Shown: piece after piece, positions 42,634-51,993 of the stretch
How positions within the stretch are numbered: the first letter of the stretch is position 1
Layout of the letters: every line of letters starts with the position of its first letter
Source: Nitrosopelagicus sp964511265
GTDB lineage: Archaea; Thermoproteota; Nitrososphaeria; Nitrososphaerales; Nitrosopumilaceae
Length of the DNA: 56,758 nucleotides
Assembly: GCA_964511265.1 (NCBI GenBank)
Contig: CAZEES010000004.1
Location: 1-56,758 of the forward strand
Direction of reading: 5' to 3'
Translations under genes and position numbers: made by a program
The notes under the pieces: model-generated
What the model was told of the DNA's origin: nothing
Database searches by the model: none
What the model saw: the letters and a program-made list of their open reading frames with translations, nothing else

Positions 42634-43200
42634 ATGCTTTTACACTTTATTTTTGTTATCAAGGAAGAAGATCTACAAAATCGTAAAGAAGAATTTCAAT
42701 ATGTAAAGTCTATGGCTAAATTTTTCCAAAAATGGATTCAAGAAAATTTTTCAATATCATATGAAATTCAATGTGATGAAATGATCACAAAACCTCGAAG
42801 TATTCTACAAAAACTTGATTCTCATGATTTACTAGAAGACCATCGGCACCGTGGAGAAGAGATTTATCATTTTTACTTGACACATTTTAGACCAATATGG
42901 ACTGACTGTACATGTGAAGGATTTCATGCAGAAAATTTTGGTATGGCAGTTTGGCAAAAACCAAAAAATGGCTACGATGAATTATTTCTTGCAGAAAAAA
43001 ACTGCACTACTGTATGCCATGAAATCTTACATGAAATGTTAAGACGGAAAAAACATAAACGTTACATTGAAGATGTCCATGATTTACAAACGCAACATCT
43101 TTTCAATGATCTACCTTTCATTCAATATGATGAAAATTATGAAATTACTGAAAATAAACCAAAATTTCTCTCAATGGATATATCCACAATAGATTTCTAA
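42634..43200 (+). CDS. Putative HExxH metal-dependent hydrolase, unknown
   Basis: A 188-residue soluble protein. Near residue 126 it has CHEILHEMLRRKKHKRY, an HExxH zinc-protease-type helix (HEILH) with a preceding cysteine, and later DVHDLQTQHL with further histidines. A CTCEGFHAENFG segment precedes it. The arrangement suggests a small metallopeptidase-like enzyme, but the third ligand is not certain and no family is recognised. The end overlaps the convergent gene by 4 bp. Confidence 0.6.
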   Translation: MLLHFIFVIKEEDLQNRKEEFQYVKSMAKFFQKWIQENFSISYEIQCDEMITKPRSILQKLDSHDLLEDHRHRGEEIYHFYLTHFRPIWTDCTCEGFHAENFGMAVWQKPKNGYDELFLAEKNCTTVCHEILHEMLRRKKHKRYIEDVHDLQTQHLFNDLPFIQYDENYEITENKPKFLSMDISTIDF

Positions 43201-43829
43201 CACTTTACAACTGAATAAATTCTATTTTCAAAATTTGCAGTTTTGAATTCTAATTTACTCTCAATATCATCTTTTCTTGATTTACTAAGATTTTCTAATT
43301 CCACTAGTGCATCTCCTTTGAAACCAACAGATGATCCATAAATTGCGTCAATGAGTTGTGTTCCATGCTCTCCACTTTTTACATCGTCTGCAATATCATA
43401 AAATTTTGTAACATCTTTTTTGTTAATAGAATTTCCTGTCGCTTTGTTAAATGCAATGGCTATGTACATTCCGTTACTTTTTATCGCAATTGGAACCTTG
43501 TGTTCTTTTCCAGACTTACCTGGAATACTTTCATTAATCAAAACCTCACATTTATGATACATGCTTGAAACATATGCAAAAAATCTATACTGTGCATATT
43601 TTCCTTTTTTATCTTCTTGGCAATCAACAAAAATTTTGTTTAGTAACTCTAATGCATGATCATTCATGCTCTGTAATCTATCGTCAATTCTTCCTCTCTC
43701 TAAAAGTTCCGAGTCTGTGTCTTTTGCAACTAATTTTAGAATGAAATCTGGTAAATTATAATTTTTTAATGCTGTAACATATGCCCCTGCTTGTGACATT
43801 CCAAATTTTGGGAAGCCTTTGTTAACCAT
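43197..43829 (-). CDS. Soluble protein, unknown
   Basis: A 210-residue protein starting MVNKGFPKFGMSQAGAYVTA, with a helical N-terminal half (DDRLQSMNDHALELLNKIFV) and an alpha/beta C-terminal half (VPIAIKSNGMYIAIAFNKAT). A restriction-endonuclease-like core is conceivable from the strand-lysine pattern, but the catalytic residues are not clear. Divergent from aconitase. No family recognised. Confidence 0.6.
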   Translation of the reverse strand: MVNKGFPKFGMSQAGAYVTALKNYNLPDFILKLVAKDTDSELLERGRIDDRLQSMNDHALELLNKIFVDCQEDKKGKYAQYRFFAYVSSMYHKCEVLINESIPGKSGKEHKVPIAIKSNGMYIAIAFNKATGNSINKKDVTKFYDIADDVKSGEHGTQLIDAIYGSSVGFKGDALVELENLSKSRKDDIESKLEFKTANFENRIYSVVKC

Positions 43830-43940
43830 ATATGTTGATCCTCCTAGTTAATTGATTTTTTAATAATAAAAACAACAAAAGCAAATAATGTATTTTCTCT
43901 TATAACTGTATGTTAAAATCCTAAAAATTCATTCACTGAC

Positions 43941-43951
43941 CGTTTATAAAC
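43941..43951 (+). promoter_or_regulatory. TATA box of the aconitase gene
   Basis: gtttataaac, a palindromic TATA box centred 26 bp before the TTG at 43973. It supports a leaderless mRNA with a TTG start. Confidence 0.55.
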
Positions 43952-43972
43952 TAAAAATTTTATTATGAAATA

Positions 43973-46255
43973 TTGCCTCAAATTGAAATAAAAACTACAC
44001 CTGAAATGGTAGAAAAAGTTTATGATAAACTAGAAAAAAATGTTTCAAAGTTTAAAACTACTCTAAATAGGCCTCTCACTCTTACTGAAAAAATTCTTGC
44101 TGGACATCTTGAAGATGAATTTCTGGATAAACTCTTGGATGAAAAAAAGAATTATGTATTTCTTAGACCTGATCGTGTTGCATTACAAGATGTTACTGGC
44201 CAAATGGTGATGTTACAGTTTATGCAAGCTGGTCTGAAATCTGTTGCATTACCTACAACTATTCACTGTGATCATTTAATCCAAGCAAGAACTGAAGGAA
44301 AGTCTGATACGAAACTAGCAATGTATGAAAATAATGAAGTATACAAATTTCTTGAAACTGCATCAAGTAAATATGGTGCTGGTTTCTGGAATCCTGGAGC
44401 AGGAATTATACATCAAGTAGTTTTAGAAAACTATGCATTTCCTGGTGGTTTAATGATTGGTACAGACTCTCATACTCCAAATGCTGGTGGATTAGGAATG
44501 ATAGCTGTTGGTGTTGGAGGTGTTGATGCAGCAGAAACTATGGCTGGAATGCCATGGGAATTACTTTATCCAAAAAGAATTGGTGTTTATCTTAAAGGAG
44601 AACTGAGTGGATGGACTGCGCCTAAAGATGTAATACTATACGTTGCAGGCAAACTTTCTGTATCTGGAGGCACAAACTCTATAATTGAATACTTTGGGCC
44701 AGGTGTAGAATCAATCAGTTGTACTGGTAAAGCAACAATTACCAATATGGGGGCTGAAATTGGTGCAACATGTTCCATTTTTCCTTATGATAAACGAATG
44801 GAAACATATCTCAACTCGACAGACAGAAAAGAAATTGCTGTTCTTGCAAATAATCATGCTACTTTACTTCAAGCTGATCCAGAAATAGAAAAAAATCCAG
44901 AACAATTTTTTGATAAAATAATTGAAATTGATCTATCAACTCTTGAACCCCATGTAGTTGGACCTCATACTCCTGATCTTGCAAGACCAATCTCGAAATT
45001 ATCGGATGAAGTTAATTCAAAAGAATACATTGATGAAATATCTGTTGCACTAATTGGAAGTTGCACAAATTCGTCTTACGAAGATATGTCAAGATCATCA
45101 AGCGTTGCAAAACAAGCTGAAACTCATGGAATAAAGGCCAAAATACCTTTGTTAGTAACCCCTGGTTCTGAACAAATTCGCTCCACAATTGAGCGAGATG
45201 GGCAAATTGACAGTTTAAAGTCAATTGGTGCTACTGTGCTTGCTAATGCATGTGGTCCTTGTATTGGTCAATGGCAAAGACCTGAATTGAAAGATGGAGA
45301 AAAAAACTCTATTGTTACCTCATTTAATCGAAATTTCCCTGGACGTAATGATGGAAAACGTGATACGATGAACTTTATAGCAAGTCCTGAAATTGTCACC
45401 GCATTTGCACTTGGGGGAAGTTTGTCATTTAATCCACTAGAAGATCCGCTTGAAACAAGTGATGGCAAAAAAATTAAACTTTCTCCTCCAGAGTCTGCTC
45501 CCGAAGTGCCAGAAAATGGATTTGTAACCACTGAGGGAGTCTATGTTCCACCATCAAATAATCCTGAAAACGTCACTGTCATGATAGATCCTAACAGTGA
45601 CAGATTACAAGCACTTGAACCATTCTCTTCTTGGGATGGAAATGATTTTACTGAATTAAATTTAATGTTAAAAGCGAAAGGAAAATGTACTACTGATCAT
45701 ATCTCTCCTGCAGGACCTTGGCTTAGACTTCGTGGTCATCTTGATAAATTAAGTGATAATTTGCTTTTAGGTGCAGTAAATGCATTTAATGATCAAGTTG
45801 GTAAAGCAAAGAATATTCTCTCACACAATATTGAAAACTGTGCACAAATTGCGAGAAATTACAAAGAAAAAAACATGCGTTGGGTTATCGTAGGTGATAA
45901 CAACTATGGTGAAGGAAGTAGTCGTGAACACGCAGCAATGACTCCTAGATTCTTAGGATGTGTGGTTGTCATTGCAAAATCTTTTGCAAGAATACATGAA
46001 ACAAATCTCAAAAAACAAGGTATTCTTGCATTAACATTTAAGGATTCTAGTGATTATGAAAAAATCAAAGAAGATGATAAAATTAGTATTTCTGGTTTGA
46101 TTAATTTTGCGCCTGACAATTCTTTTGAATGTAAATTACAACACTCTGATGGAAACTCTGAAAAAATCACTTTGATACATTCCTACAATTCATCTCAAAT
46201 TGAATGGTTCAAAGCAGGTTCTGCTCTTAATGTCTTAAAAAATAAAATATCATAA
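43973..46255 (+). CDS. acn: Aconitate hydratase (mitochondrial-type)
   Basis: A 760-residue [4Fe-4S] enzyme that isomerises citrate and isocitrate. Domains 1-3 hold IGTDSHTPNAGGLGM, the cysteine motifs ALIGSCTNSSYEDMS and NACGPCIGQW; the C-terminal swivel domain holds GDNNYGEGSSREHAAMTPR. All catalytic elements are present. TTG start, supported by the TATA box. Two bases separate its stop from the convergent tRNA-Trp. Confidence 0.95.
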   Translation: MPQIEIKTTPEMVEKVYDKLEKNVSKFKTTLNRPLTLTEKILAGHLEDEFLDKLLDEKKNYVFLRPDRVALQDVTGQMVMLQFMQAGLKSVALPTTIHCDHLIQARTEGKSDTKLAMYENNEVYKFLETASSKYGAGFWNPGAGIIHQVVLENYAFPGGLMIGTDSHTPNAGGLGMIAVGVGGVDAAETMAGMPWELLYPKRIGVYLKGELSGWTAPKDVILYVAGKLSVSGGTNSIIEYFGPGVESISCTGKATITNMGAEIGATCSIFPYDKRMETYLNSTDRKEIAVLANNHATLLQADPEIEKNPEQFFDKIIEIDLSTLEPHVVGPHTPDLARPISKLSDEVNSKEYIDEISVALIGSCTNSSYEDMSRSSSVAKQAETHGIKAKIPLLVTPGSEQIRSTIERDGQIDSLKSIGATVLANACGPCIGQWQRPELKDGEKNSIVTSFNRNFPGRNDGKRDTMNFIASPEIVTAFALGGSLSFNPLEDPLETSDGKKIKLSPPESAPEVPENGFVTTEGVYVPPSNNPENVTVMIDPNSDRLQALEPFSSWDGNDFTELNLMLKAKGKCTTDHISPAGPWLRLRGHLDKLSDNLLLGAVNAFNDQVGKAKNILSHNIENCAQIARNYKEKNMRWVIVGDNNYGEGSSREHAAMTPRFLGCVVVIAKSFARIHETNLKKQGILALTFKDSSDYEKIKEDDKISISGLINFAPDNSFECKLQHSDGNSEKITLIHSYNSSQIEWFKAGSALNVLKNKIS

Positions 46256-46256
46256 G

Positions 46257-46330
46257 TGGGCCCGATCGGATTTGAACCGACGATCGACGGTTTTGGAGAC
46301 CGTCGCCCTACCAGGCTAGGCTACGAACCC
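46257..46330 (-). tRNA. tRNA-Trp (CCA)
   Basis: Acceptor GGGTTCG pairs with CGGGCCC (two G-U), discriminator A; anticodon loop CTCCAAA in stem ACGGT/ACCGT, T loop TTCAAAT. There is no intron, which is notable because tRNA-Trp is intron-bearing in many archaea. Confidence 0.92.
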
Positions 46331-46406
46331 ACAAGAATTGAAATATTATGCAGGAATTTTAACTATTACTAAGGTTTATTTGCAAATTGGCAATATTTGC
46401 AGTAAA

Positions 46407-46940
46407 ATGGTTAAACCAATTCTTGTTGTAGGTGGTGCAATCCCAATAATCTTTGCAATAATGATTGTCATTCCGTTAGTTACTGCACCAGAAATAGCAA
46501 ACACCGCAATTGATCCTCTTGATAAATCTGAAATAGAATTTACAACACATCATCTTAGAAATATCTCTTTAGGCATAACTGATAGAATCACTGCGGATCA
46601 AACAGAAATTATTGTAATAAAAAATGATGGCACAGTAACATATTCTATTACAAAAGACGGAACGGTTAGTCCACAAAAAACTATCAAAATTGATAATTCA
46701 CAAAGAATCAAACTTGTTGCAATGATTAAAGAAACTGGTTTCCTATCATTGCCTTTTGAATCATTTTCTATAAAAGATGGAATTGAAAGTTATCAAAAAT
46801 TTGGTCTTAAAATTACTCTAAATGAAAATACTAACCAATTATACTGGCCTGAACCAGATGCAACTGAACAAATGATTCCTCCTATCATCACCATGGTCCA
46901 AGAAGAACTTGAAGTAATAATGGAGATCATAAGGGAATAA
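46407..46940 (+). CDS. Membrane-anchored or secreted protein, unknown
   Basis: A 177-residue protein. MVKPILVVGGAIPIIFAIMI is an uncleaved anchor or signal peptide. The outer part has alternating strands (DQTEIIVIKNDGTVTYSITK) and resembles a short beta-sandwich. I use the ATG at 46407, because the longer frame would put a stretch over the tRNA-Trp 5' flank. 24 bp upstream of pdxS and perhaps co-transcribed. No family recognised. Confidence 0.65.
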   Translation: MVKPILVVGGAIPIIFAIMIVIPLVTAPEIANTAIDPLDKSEIEFTTHHLRNISLGITDRITADQTEIIVIKNDGTVTYSITKDGTVSPQKTIKIDNSQRIKLVAMIKETGFLSLPFESFSIKDGIESYQKFGLKITLNENTNQLYWPEPDATEQMIPPIITMVQEELEVIMEIIRE

Positions 46941-46948
46941 ATATCGAT

Positions 46949-46953
46949 GAGGT
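46949..46953 (+). promoter_or_regulatory. Ribosome binding site of pdxS
   Basis: gaggt, a good match to the anti-Shine-Dalgarno sequence, 11 bp before the pdxS ATG. It decides the start at 46965, since the ATG at 46960 runs into a stop after one codon. Confidence 0.5.
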
Positions 46954-46964
46954 AGAGATATGCT

Positions 46965-47933
46965 ATGATCCCTCTTTCAGGAGATATTCCAAATGCAAAA
47001 GGTGTAATCTGTGAAAATATTGATTCTAATTCAATTGCACGTGGAACATCTACTCTAAAACGTGGTTTTGCACATATGCTAAAAAATGGTGTAGTGATGG
47101 ATGTCACTACAGTTGAACAAGCTCAAATAGCAGAAGAGGCTGGAGCCGTTTCTGTTATGGTTTTAGATAAACTTCCTTCAGATGTACGAAAGGCTGGTGG
47201 TGTAGCAAGAACTGCAAGTATTAGAATTATAGAAGAGATTATGGATCATGTAACAATTCCTGTTATGGCAAAATGTAGAATTGGTCATATGTATGAAGCA
47301 AAAGTACTTGATGAAACTAATGTTGACATGATAGATGAATCAGAAGTCTTAACACCTGCAGATGAATATCGACATATTTGGAAATGGGATTACACAACTC
47401 CATTTGTCAATGGAGCACGCTCTTTAGCTGAAGCATTAAGAAGAGTTGAAGAAGGTGCTGCTATGATTAGAACTAAAGGAGAACCTGGAACTGGAAATGT
47501 TGCAGAAGCGATTTATCACATAAAAAAAGTCAATGAAGAACTCCGTGCTATCAAAAGTATCTATGATTCTGATGACAAACAAGATCTTGTTAAAATGGCT
47601 AGAGAATTCAAAGTATCTTATGATTTAGTTGAGGAGACTGCAAGAATTGGAAGATTACCTGTTGTGAATTTTGCTGCAGGTGGAATTGCTACTCCTGCAG
47701 ATGCTGCATATCTTATGTCTCTTGGCTGTGATGGAATTTTTGTTGGTTCAGGAATATTCAAAGCTGAAGATGCGCAAGAACGTGCTCGCGCAGTTGTTCT
47801 TGCAACCACATTCTGGGAAGAACCAGATAAAGTGAAAGATGCTCAAAAAATGATTGACGAAAGACAATCTCTATTAGGATTAGATGTTAAAAATCTAGAA
47901 TTAAAAATGCAAGATAGAGGTAGTACAGTTTGA
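46965..47933 (+). CDS. pdxS: Pyridoxal 5'-phosphate synthase, synthase subunit
   Basis: A 322-residue PdxS. It makes PLP from ribose 5-phosphate, glyceraldehyde 3-phosphate and ammonia. Landmarks are KRGFAHMLKNGVVMDVTT, EEAGAVSVMVLDKLPSDVR, the Schiff-base lysine in PVMAKCRIGHMYEA, and IRTKGEPGTGNVAEA. The stop overlaps the PdxT start by 4 bp (TTGA), so synthase and glutaminase are coupled. Confidence 0.96.
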   Translation: MIPLSGDIPNAKGVICENIDSNSIARGTSTLKRGFAHMLKNGVVMDVTTVEQAQIAEEAGAVSVMVLDKLPSDVRKAGGVARTASIRIIEEIMDHVTIPVMAKCRIGHMYEAKVLDETNVDMIDESEVLTPADEYRHIWKWDYTTPFVNGARSLAEALRRVEEGAAMIRTKGEPGTGNVAEAIYHIKKVNEELRAIKSIYDSDDKQDLVKMAREFKVSYDLVEETARIGRLPVVNFAAGGIATPADAAYLMSLGCDGIFVGSGIFKAEDAQERARAVVLATTFWEEPDKVKDAQKMIDERQSLLGLDVKNLELKMQDRGSTV

Positions 47934-48547
47934 GTAAAATCAAAATTGGCATCCTTGCAGTACAAGGAGATGTCACTGAAAATTTTCTGGCAACCATGGC
48001 TTCTATGAGTGAATTAGGCATTGACGGTTCTGTCATTCAGGTTAAAACAGTAGAACAGATTTCTACTCTTGATGGATTGATAATTCCTGGAGGAGAAAGT
48101 ACTGTAATTGGGCAAATGTCTCTTGTTAATGGTGCAATAAAAAAAATTAAAGAAAAAATTGAATCTGGAATGCCTGTATTTGGAATTTGTGCCGGAATGG
48201 TATTCTTATCTAAAAACTCTCAAGATAGAGTGGTAGGAAAGGTTGATCAACCTCTTTTAGATATTTTAGATGTAAAAATTGAAAGAAATTCTTTTGGTAG
48301 GCAAAAAGATTCCTTTGAAGCAAATATCTCGATGGAACCTATTGGAATTTCTTCTTTCAATGGTGTCTTCATCCGTGCGCCTTCAGTATCTGATACTGGC
48401 TCTGATGTAGAAATACTAGCAAAATTCAATGAAAAAATCGTCGCAGTTAAGCAAGGAAATGTTATTGCTACTGCATTTCATCCTGAACTTACAAAAGATA
48501 CATCATTGCATAAATCATTTGTAAAATTGGTTGATAATCAGTCCTAA
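47930..48547 (+). CDS. pdxT: Pyridoxal 5'-phosphate synthase, glutaminase subunit
   Basis: A 205-residue class I glutaminase. The motifs are GILAVQGDVTENF, LIIPGGESTVIGQMS, the nucleophile cysteine in VFGICAGMVFLS and the His/Glu pair in FHPELTKD. It feeds ammonia to PdxS. TTG start inside the pdxS stop. Convergent with valS, overlap 4 bp. Confidence 0.95.
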   Translation: MSKIKIGILAVQGDVTENFLATMASMSELGIDGSVIQVKTVEQISTLDGLIIPGGESTVIGQMSLVNGAIKKIKEKIESGMPVFGICAGMVFLSKNSQDRVVGKVDQPLLDILDVKIERNSFGRQKDSFEANISMEPIGISSFNGVFIRAPSVSDTGSDVEILAKFNEKIVAVKQGNVIATAFHPELTKDTSLHKSFVKLVDNQS

Positions 48548-50865
48548 TCTGTTTCTAAATTATGCATTGCAATTAGATCTTTTCTAAACTGACTTAAACT
48601 ATCTGGAATATCTACCTTGATGGAATCCTTTAAAGATAAATTGTTCTGTTTTTTCTCATTCCAAATTTTGGAATTAAATTCCACAATGGATTGAGTCATA
48701 TCTGTCCTGTCTTCTACATTTTCTTTATTAGGCAAACTCTCTTTGTGTATGCTAATATCTGAATAGAGTGTAAGCCATAGGTGCTCAGTAATGAATGGTG
48801 TAATTGGTGCTAAAAGTCTCAATACTGTTGAAAGTACTTTATGTAAAGTAAAAATTGCACCATCTCTTTCATCATCAGAAAATCCGATTCCATATGCTCT
48901 TGCTTTTGCCATTTCAATGTATTGTGCGGCAAAAATATTCCATGTAAATTCTCTTATTGCCGTAGCTGGAATAAAGAAATTATATTTTGCATATCCTTCA
49001 TCACACACAGAAATTAATTTATCAAGTTCTGACAATATCCACTTGTCAGAATCATTTAATTGGCCAGATTTGATAATAGGAAAACTTGAAAGAAATCTTG
49101 AAACATTCCATAATTTACTCAAAAATTTCTTGGTTGATTCAATTTTTTGTTCTGAGCATCTAAAATCATACCCCTGATTAATCTCACTTGCACTCCAAAA
49201 TCTAAAAGTGTCTGCACCTGATTTCTGAATTACTGGTAATGGATCAATTGCATTACCTTTACTTTTACTCATCTTCAAACCTTTTTCATCTAAACCATAG
49301 CCCATAATCCATGCTTCAGACCACGGTTTTTTCTTTGTTAGTTTTTCACATCGTAATAATGTATAATATAGCCATGTTCGAACAATATCTTTTGCTTGTG
49401 GTCTTATTGCAGTAGGATATGTTTTTTGGAAAAATTCATCATCACTGTTAAATTTTGTAACAAATAATGGTGAAACGCTAGAATCCATCCATGTATCAAA
49501 TGTTCTATCTTCTCCAGTGAATTCTGTATTACCACATTTCTCACATTTCTCTGCTGGGCAACTATCTTTCCATGGACGATAATACTTGCCAGGCTCTGGG
49601 ACATATGGCTCTGAACATTCATCACAATACCATATTGGTATCTCAGTTCCATAGAACCTTCTTCTAGAAATTGGCCAGTCAATAGCGATGGAATCTAGCC
49701 AATTCATCAAAATTTGTTTATGCATACTTGGATAGAATTCAATTTCTGAACCTAATTTCTTCATCTTTTCAACTGACTCTTTTTGTTTTAGATAATATTC
49801 TTCCATAGGTACAATTTCGATTGGAATCTTACTCCTCTCTGACAATGGAGTTCTATGAGATATCTCTTCAATCTTCTCTACAAGATTTGCATTCTCTAAA
49901 TCCTCAATAATCTTAGTTCTAGCTTGTTTTGGTTTGAGCCCTTGATACTGTCCTGCAGATTCCGTCATTCGTCCATCAAGACCGATTGCAATGACCTCTT
50001 CTAATTGAAGTTCTCTAAATAACGCCACATCATTTTGATCACCATAACTACACACCATTACTGCACCTGAACCAAATTCAATCTTTGCAGAATGATGTGG
50101 CATAATCTTTACTTCCTTGTTTGTTAAGGGAATTATCAAACTTTTTCCAAGTAAGTTTGAATATCTCTCATCATCTGGATTTACGATGACAGTTTTACAT
50201 GCACATAATAATTCTGGTCTTGTACTTGCAATGATTATTTCTTTTTCTTCATCCTTAACTTTGAATTTCATATAAACAAGTTTTGTTGGAAGATCATCGT
50301 AGACTATTTCTGCATCTGCAATTGTTGTACCAGAAACCCAATCGTAGTTATTTGGTCTTGTTGCAAGATAAATGACACCTTTTTTCCAAAGATCAATAAA
50401 TGTTTCTTGAGTAAATTTTCTATATTCTTCTGAATCTGTTCTATAATAATTCTTAAAATCACCACTTAATCCAAGACTTTTCATTATCTGTATCATCTCA
50501 GCTTCTAAATCATCTAATGCATTTTTACATAAATTCAAAAATTCTCCTCTTTCAGTTTCTCGCATTCTAATTCCATGTTTTTTTTCTGTGTAGAGTTCTA
50601 CAGGTAAACCATTTCTATCAATGCCTATTGGAAAATACACATTTTTTCCAGACATTCTTGCAGTTCTTGCAATCATATCAATTTGTGCATAATGTGACGC
50701 TGCACCAATATGCCATGGTCTTCCAGATGGATATGGCGGTGGTGTATCTATAGTATAATTTTCATTATGTAGTTCAAAATCATAGAGTTTTTCTTCTTCC
50801 CATTTTTTTAAAATTGCATCTTCTAATTTTGGTTCCCATGCTTTTTCAGCAATCTTTGGTTCCAT
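48544..50865 (-). CDS. valS: Valyl-tRNA synthetase
   Basis: A 773-residue class I aminoacyl-tRNA synthetase. TPPPYPSGRPWHIGAASHYA holds the nucleotide motif, which here reads HIGA instead of HIGH. GLKMSKSKGNAIDP is the KMSKS loop. The editing domain and a zinc knuckle (CDECSEPYV...CEKCGNTEF) are present. The RTWLYYTLLRCEKL segment and KSGADTFRFWSAS are ValS-like. Shorter than bacterial ValS, as usual in archaea. 31 bp upstream-side of the pterin dehydratase gene. Confidence 0.92.
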   Translation of the reverse strand: MEPKIAEKAWEPKLEDAILKKWEEEKLYDFELHNENYTIDTPPPYPSGRPWHIGAASHYAQIDMIARTARMSGKNVYFPIGIDRNGLPVELYTEKKHGIRMRETERGEFLNLCKNALDDLEAEMIQIMKSLGLSGDFKNYYRTDSEEYRKFTQETFIDLWKKGVIYLATRPNNYDWVSGTTIADAEIVYDDLPTKLVYMKFKVKDEEKEIIIASTRPELLCACKTVIVNPDDERYSNLLGKSLIIPLTNKEVKIMPHHSAKIEFGSGAVMVCSYGDQNDVALFRELQLEEVIAIGLDGRMTESAGQYQGLKPKQARTKIIEDLENANLVEKIEEISHRTPLSERSKIPIEIVPMEEYYLKQKESVEKMKKLGSEIEFYPSMHKQILMNWLDSIAIDWPISRRRFYGTEIPIWYCDECSEPYVPEPGKYYRPWKDSCPAEKCEKCGNTEFTGEDRTFDTWMDSSVSPLFVTKFNSDDEFFQKTYPTAIRPQAKDIVRTWLYYTLLRCEKLTKKKPWSEAWIMGYGLDEKGLKMSKSKGNAIDPLPVIQKSGADTFRFWSASEINQGYDFRCSEQKIESTKKFLSKLWNVSRFLSSFPIIKSGQLNDSDKWILSELDKLISVCDEGYAKYNFFIPATAIREFTWNIFAAQYIEMAKARAYGIGFSDDERDGAIFTLHKVLSTVLRLLAPITPFITEHLWLTLYSDISIHKESLPNKENVEDRTDMTQSIVEFNSKIWNEKKQNNLSLKDSIKVDIPDSLSQFRKDLIAMHNLETD

Positions 50866-50896
50866 ATCTAAAACATTGATCTTTGTCTATAAATCT

Positions 50897-51196
50897 CTAG
50901 AGTGGCGGAATCACTGGTATCTTGTCTAAAAATTTTGCAAGATTGATATCATTTTGAGAAATTCCTCCTACGTCATGTGTCATAAGATCAATCACAAGTT
51001 TATTGTAAACATTAAACCATTCTGGATGATGATTCATTTTTTGAATTTCAGAAACTGCTATAGTCATGAATTCCCATGCTCTATCAAAATTGGCAAATTC
51101 TATCTCTTTGTGTAATTTGCCATTTTGAACAATCCATCCATCTAATTCTTTTAGATTTTCTTGAATTTCGTTGTCTGAAAGTTTTGTCAATTCCAT
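50897..51196 (-). CDS. Pterin-4a-carbinolamine dehydratase (PCD/DCoH family)
   Basis: A 99-residue protein with the PCD signature KMNHHPEWFNVYNKLVIDLM and THDVGGISQNDINLA. The family recycles pterin cofactors and is a dimer or tetramer. In the same orientation upstream of valS and possibly co-transcribed. Together with the PTPS-like gene at 17.5 kb it shows pterin chemistry in this organism. Confidence 0.92.
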   Translation of the reverse strand: MELTKLSDNEIQENLKELDGWIVQNGKLHKEIEFANFDRAWEFMTIAVSEIQKMNHHPEWFNVYNKLVIDLMTHDVGGISQNDINLAKFLDKIPVIPPL

Positions 51197-51249
51197 GAAT
51201 ACTGAAAGATATGAACAGTAATAAATTATAGAATTTAATTTACAAAATC

Positions 51250-51993
51250 GTGAATCAATTACATGACGAAATTAAACGTGCAATCAAAACCACTGTATTA
51301 GATAATTCTGTAGGAGTTGCCTTCTCAGGTGGTGTAGATAGTACATTAATTGCAAAACTATTACATGATAATGGTTATGACATACATCTTCTAACTATAG
51401 GTTTTCATGATTCGCACGACATTAATTTTGCAAAAGAAGTAAATAGAATTCTGAAATTTAAACATGATATTTTAGAAATTGAACCTAAATCTTTTCAAGA
51501 AATCAGTGAAAAAATTAACGGTGTTATCAAAACAGATAATCTTTCCTGGAATGAGAACTCAATTGCATTTTACTACGTCTCAAAATTGGCAAAAAAATTG
51601 GGAATTTCCACAGTTGTAACTGCAAATGGAATAGATGAATTATTTTGTGGTTATAATGCATATCGTGAGGCAATTGGAATTGGAGTTGATGAAGTGATGA
51701 ATGTCATGAATAAAAAATTGGACAATGAGAAAAAAATGATGATTGCCGTAAACAATGTTACTTCTTCATTTAATGTTAAAATATTGCAACCTTTACTTCA
51801 TGATGATTTTATCTCATACGCAAAAACTATTCCAGTTTCTGATAAGATAATTGATAGCGATGATCTACAACGAAAACATGCTATACGTAAACTTGCTGTA
51901 TCTTGCGGTGTGCCTGAAATATCTGCTTACAAACAAAAAAAGGCATTACAATATGGTTCAAAAATTCATAAACAACTTTTGAAACTTAGATAA
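51250..51993 (+). CDS. Asparagine-synthase-like PP-loop ATPase without glutaminase domain
   Basis: A 247-residue protein matching only the C-terminal ATP-pyrophosphatase domain of asparagine synthetase. The PP-loop is VAFSGGVDSTLIAKLL, followed by VVTANGIDELFCGYNAYRE. The N-terminal amidotransferase domain is missing, so it uses free ammonia or has another substrate. Such stand-alone proteins are common in archaea. GTG start; overlaps purB by 8 bp at the 3' end. Confidence 0.85.
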   Translation: MNQLHDEIKRAIKTTVLDNSVGVAFSGGVDSTLIAKLLHDNGYDIHLLTIGFHDSHDINFAKEVNRILKFKHDILEIEPKSFQEISEKINGVIKTDNLSWNENSIAFYYVSKLAKKLGISTVVTANGIDELFCGYNAYREAIGIGVDEVMNVMNKKLDNEKKMMIAVNNVTSSFNVKILQPLLHDDFISYAKTIPVSDKIIDSDDLQRKHAIRKLAVSCGVPEISAYKQKKALQYGSKIHKQLLKLR

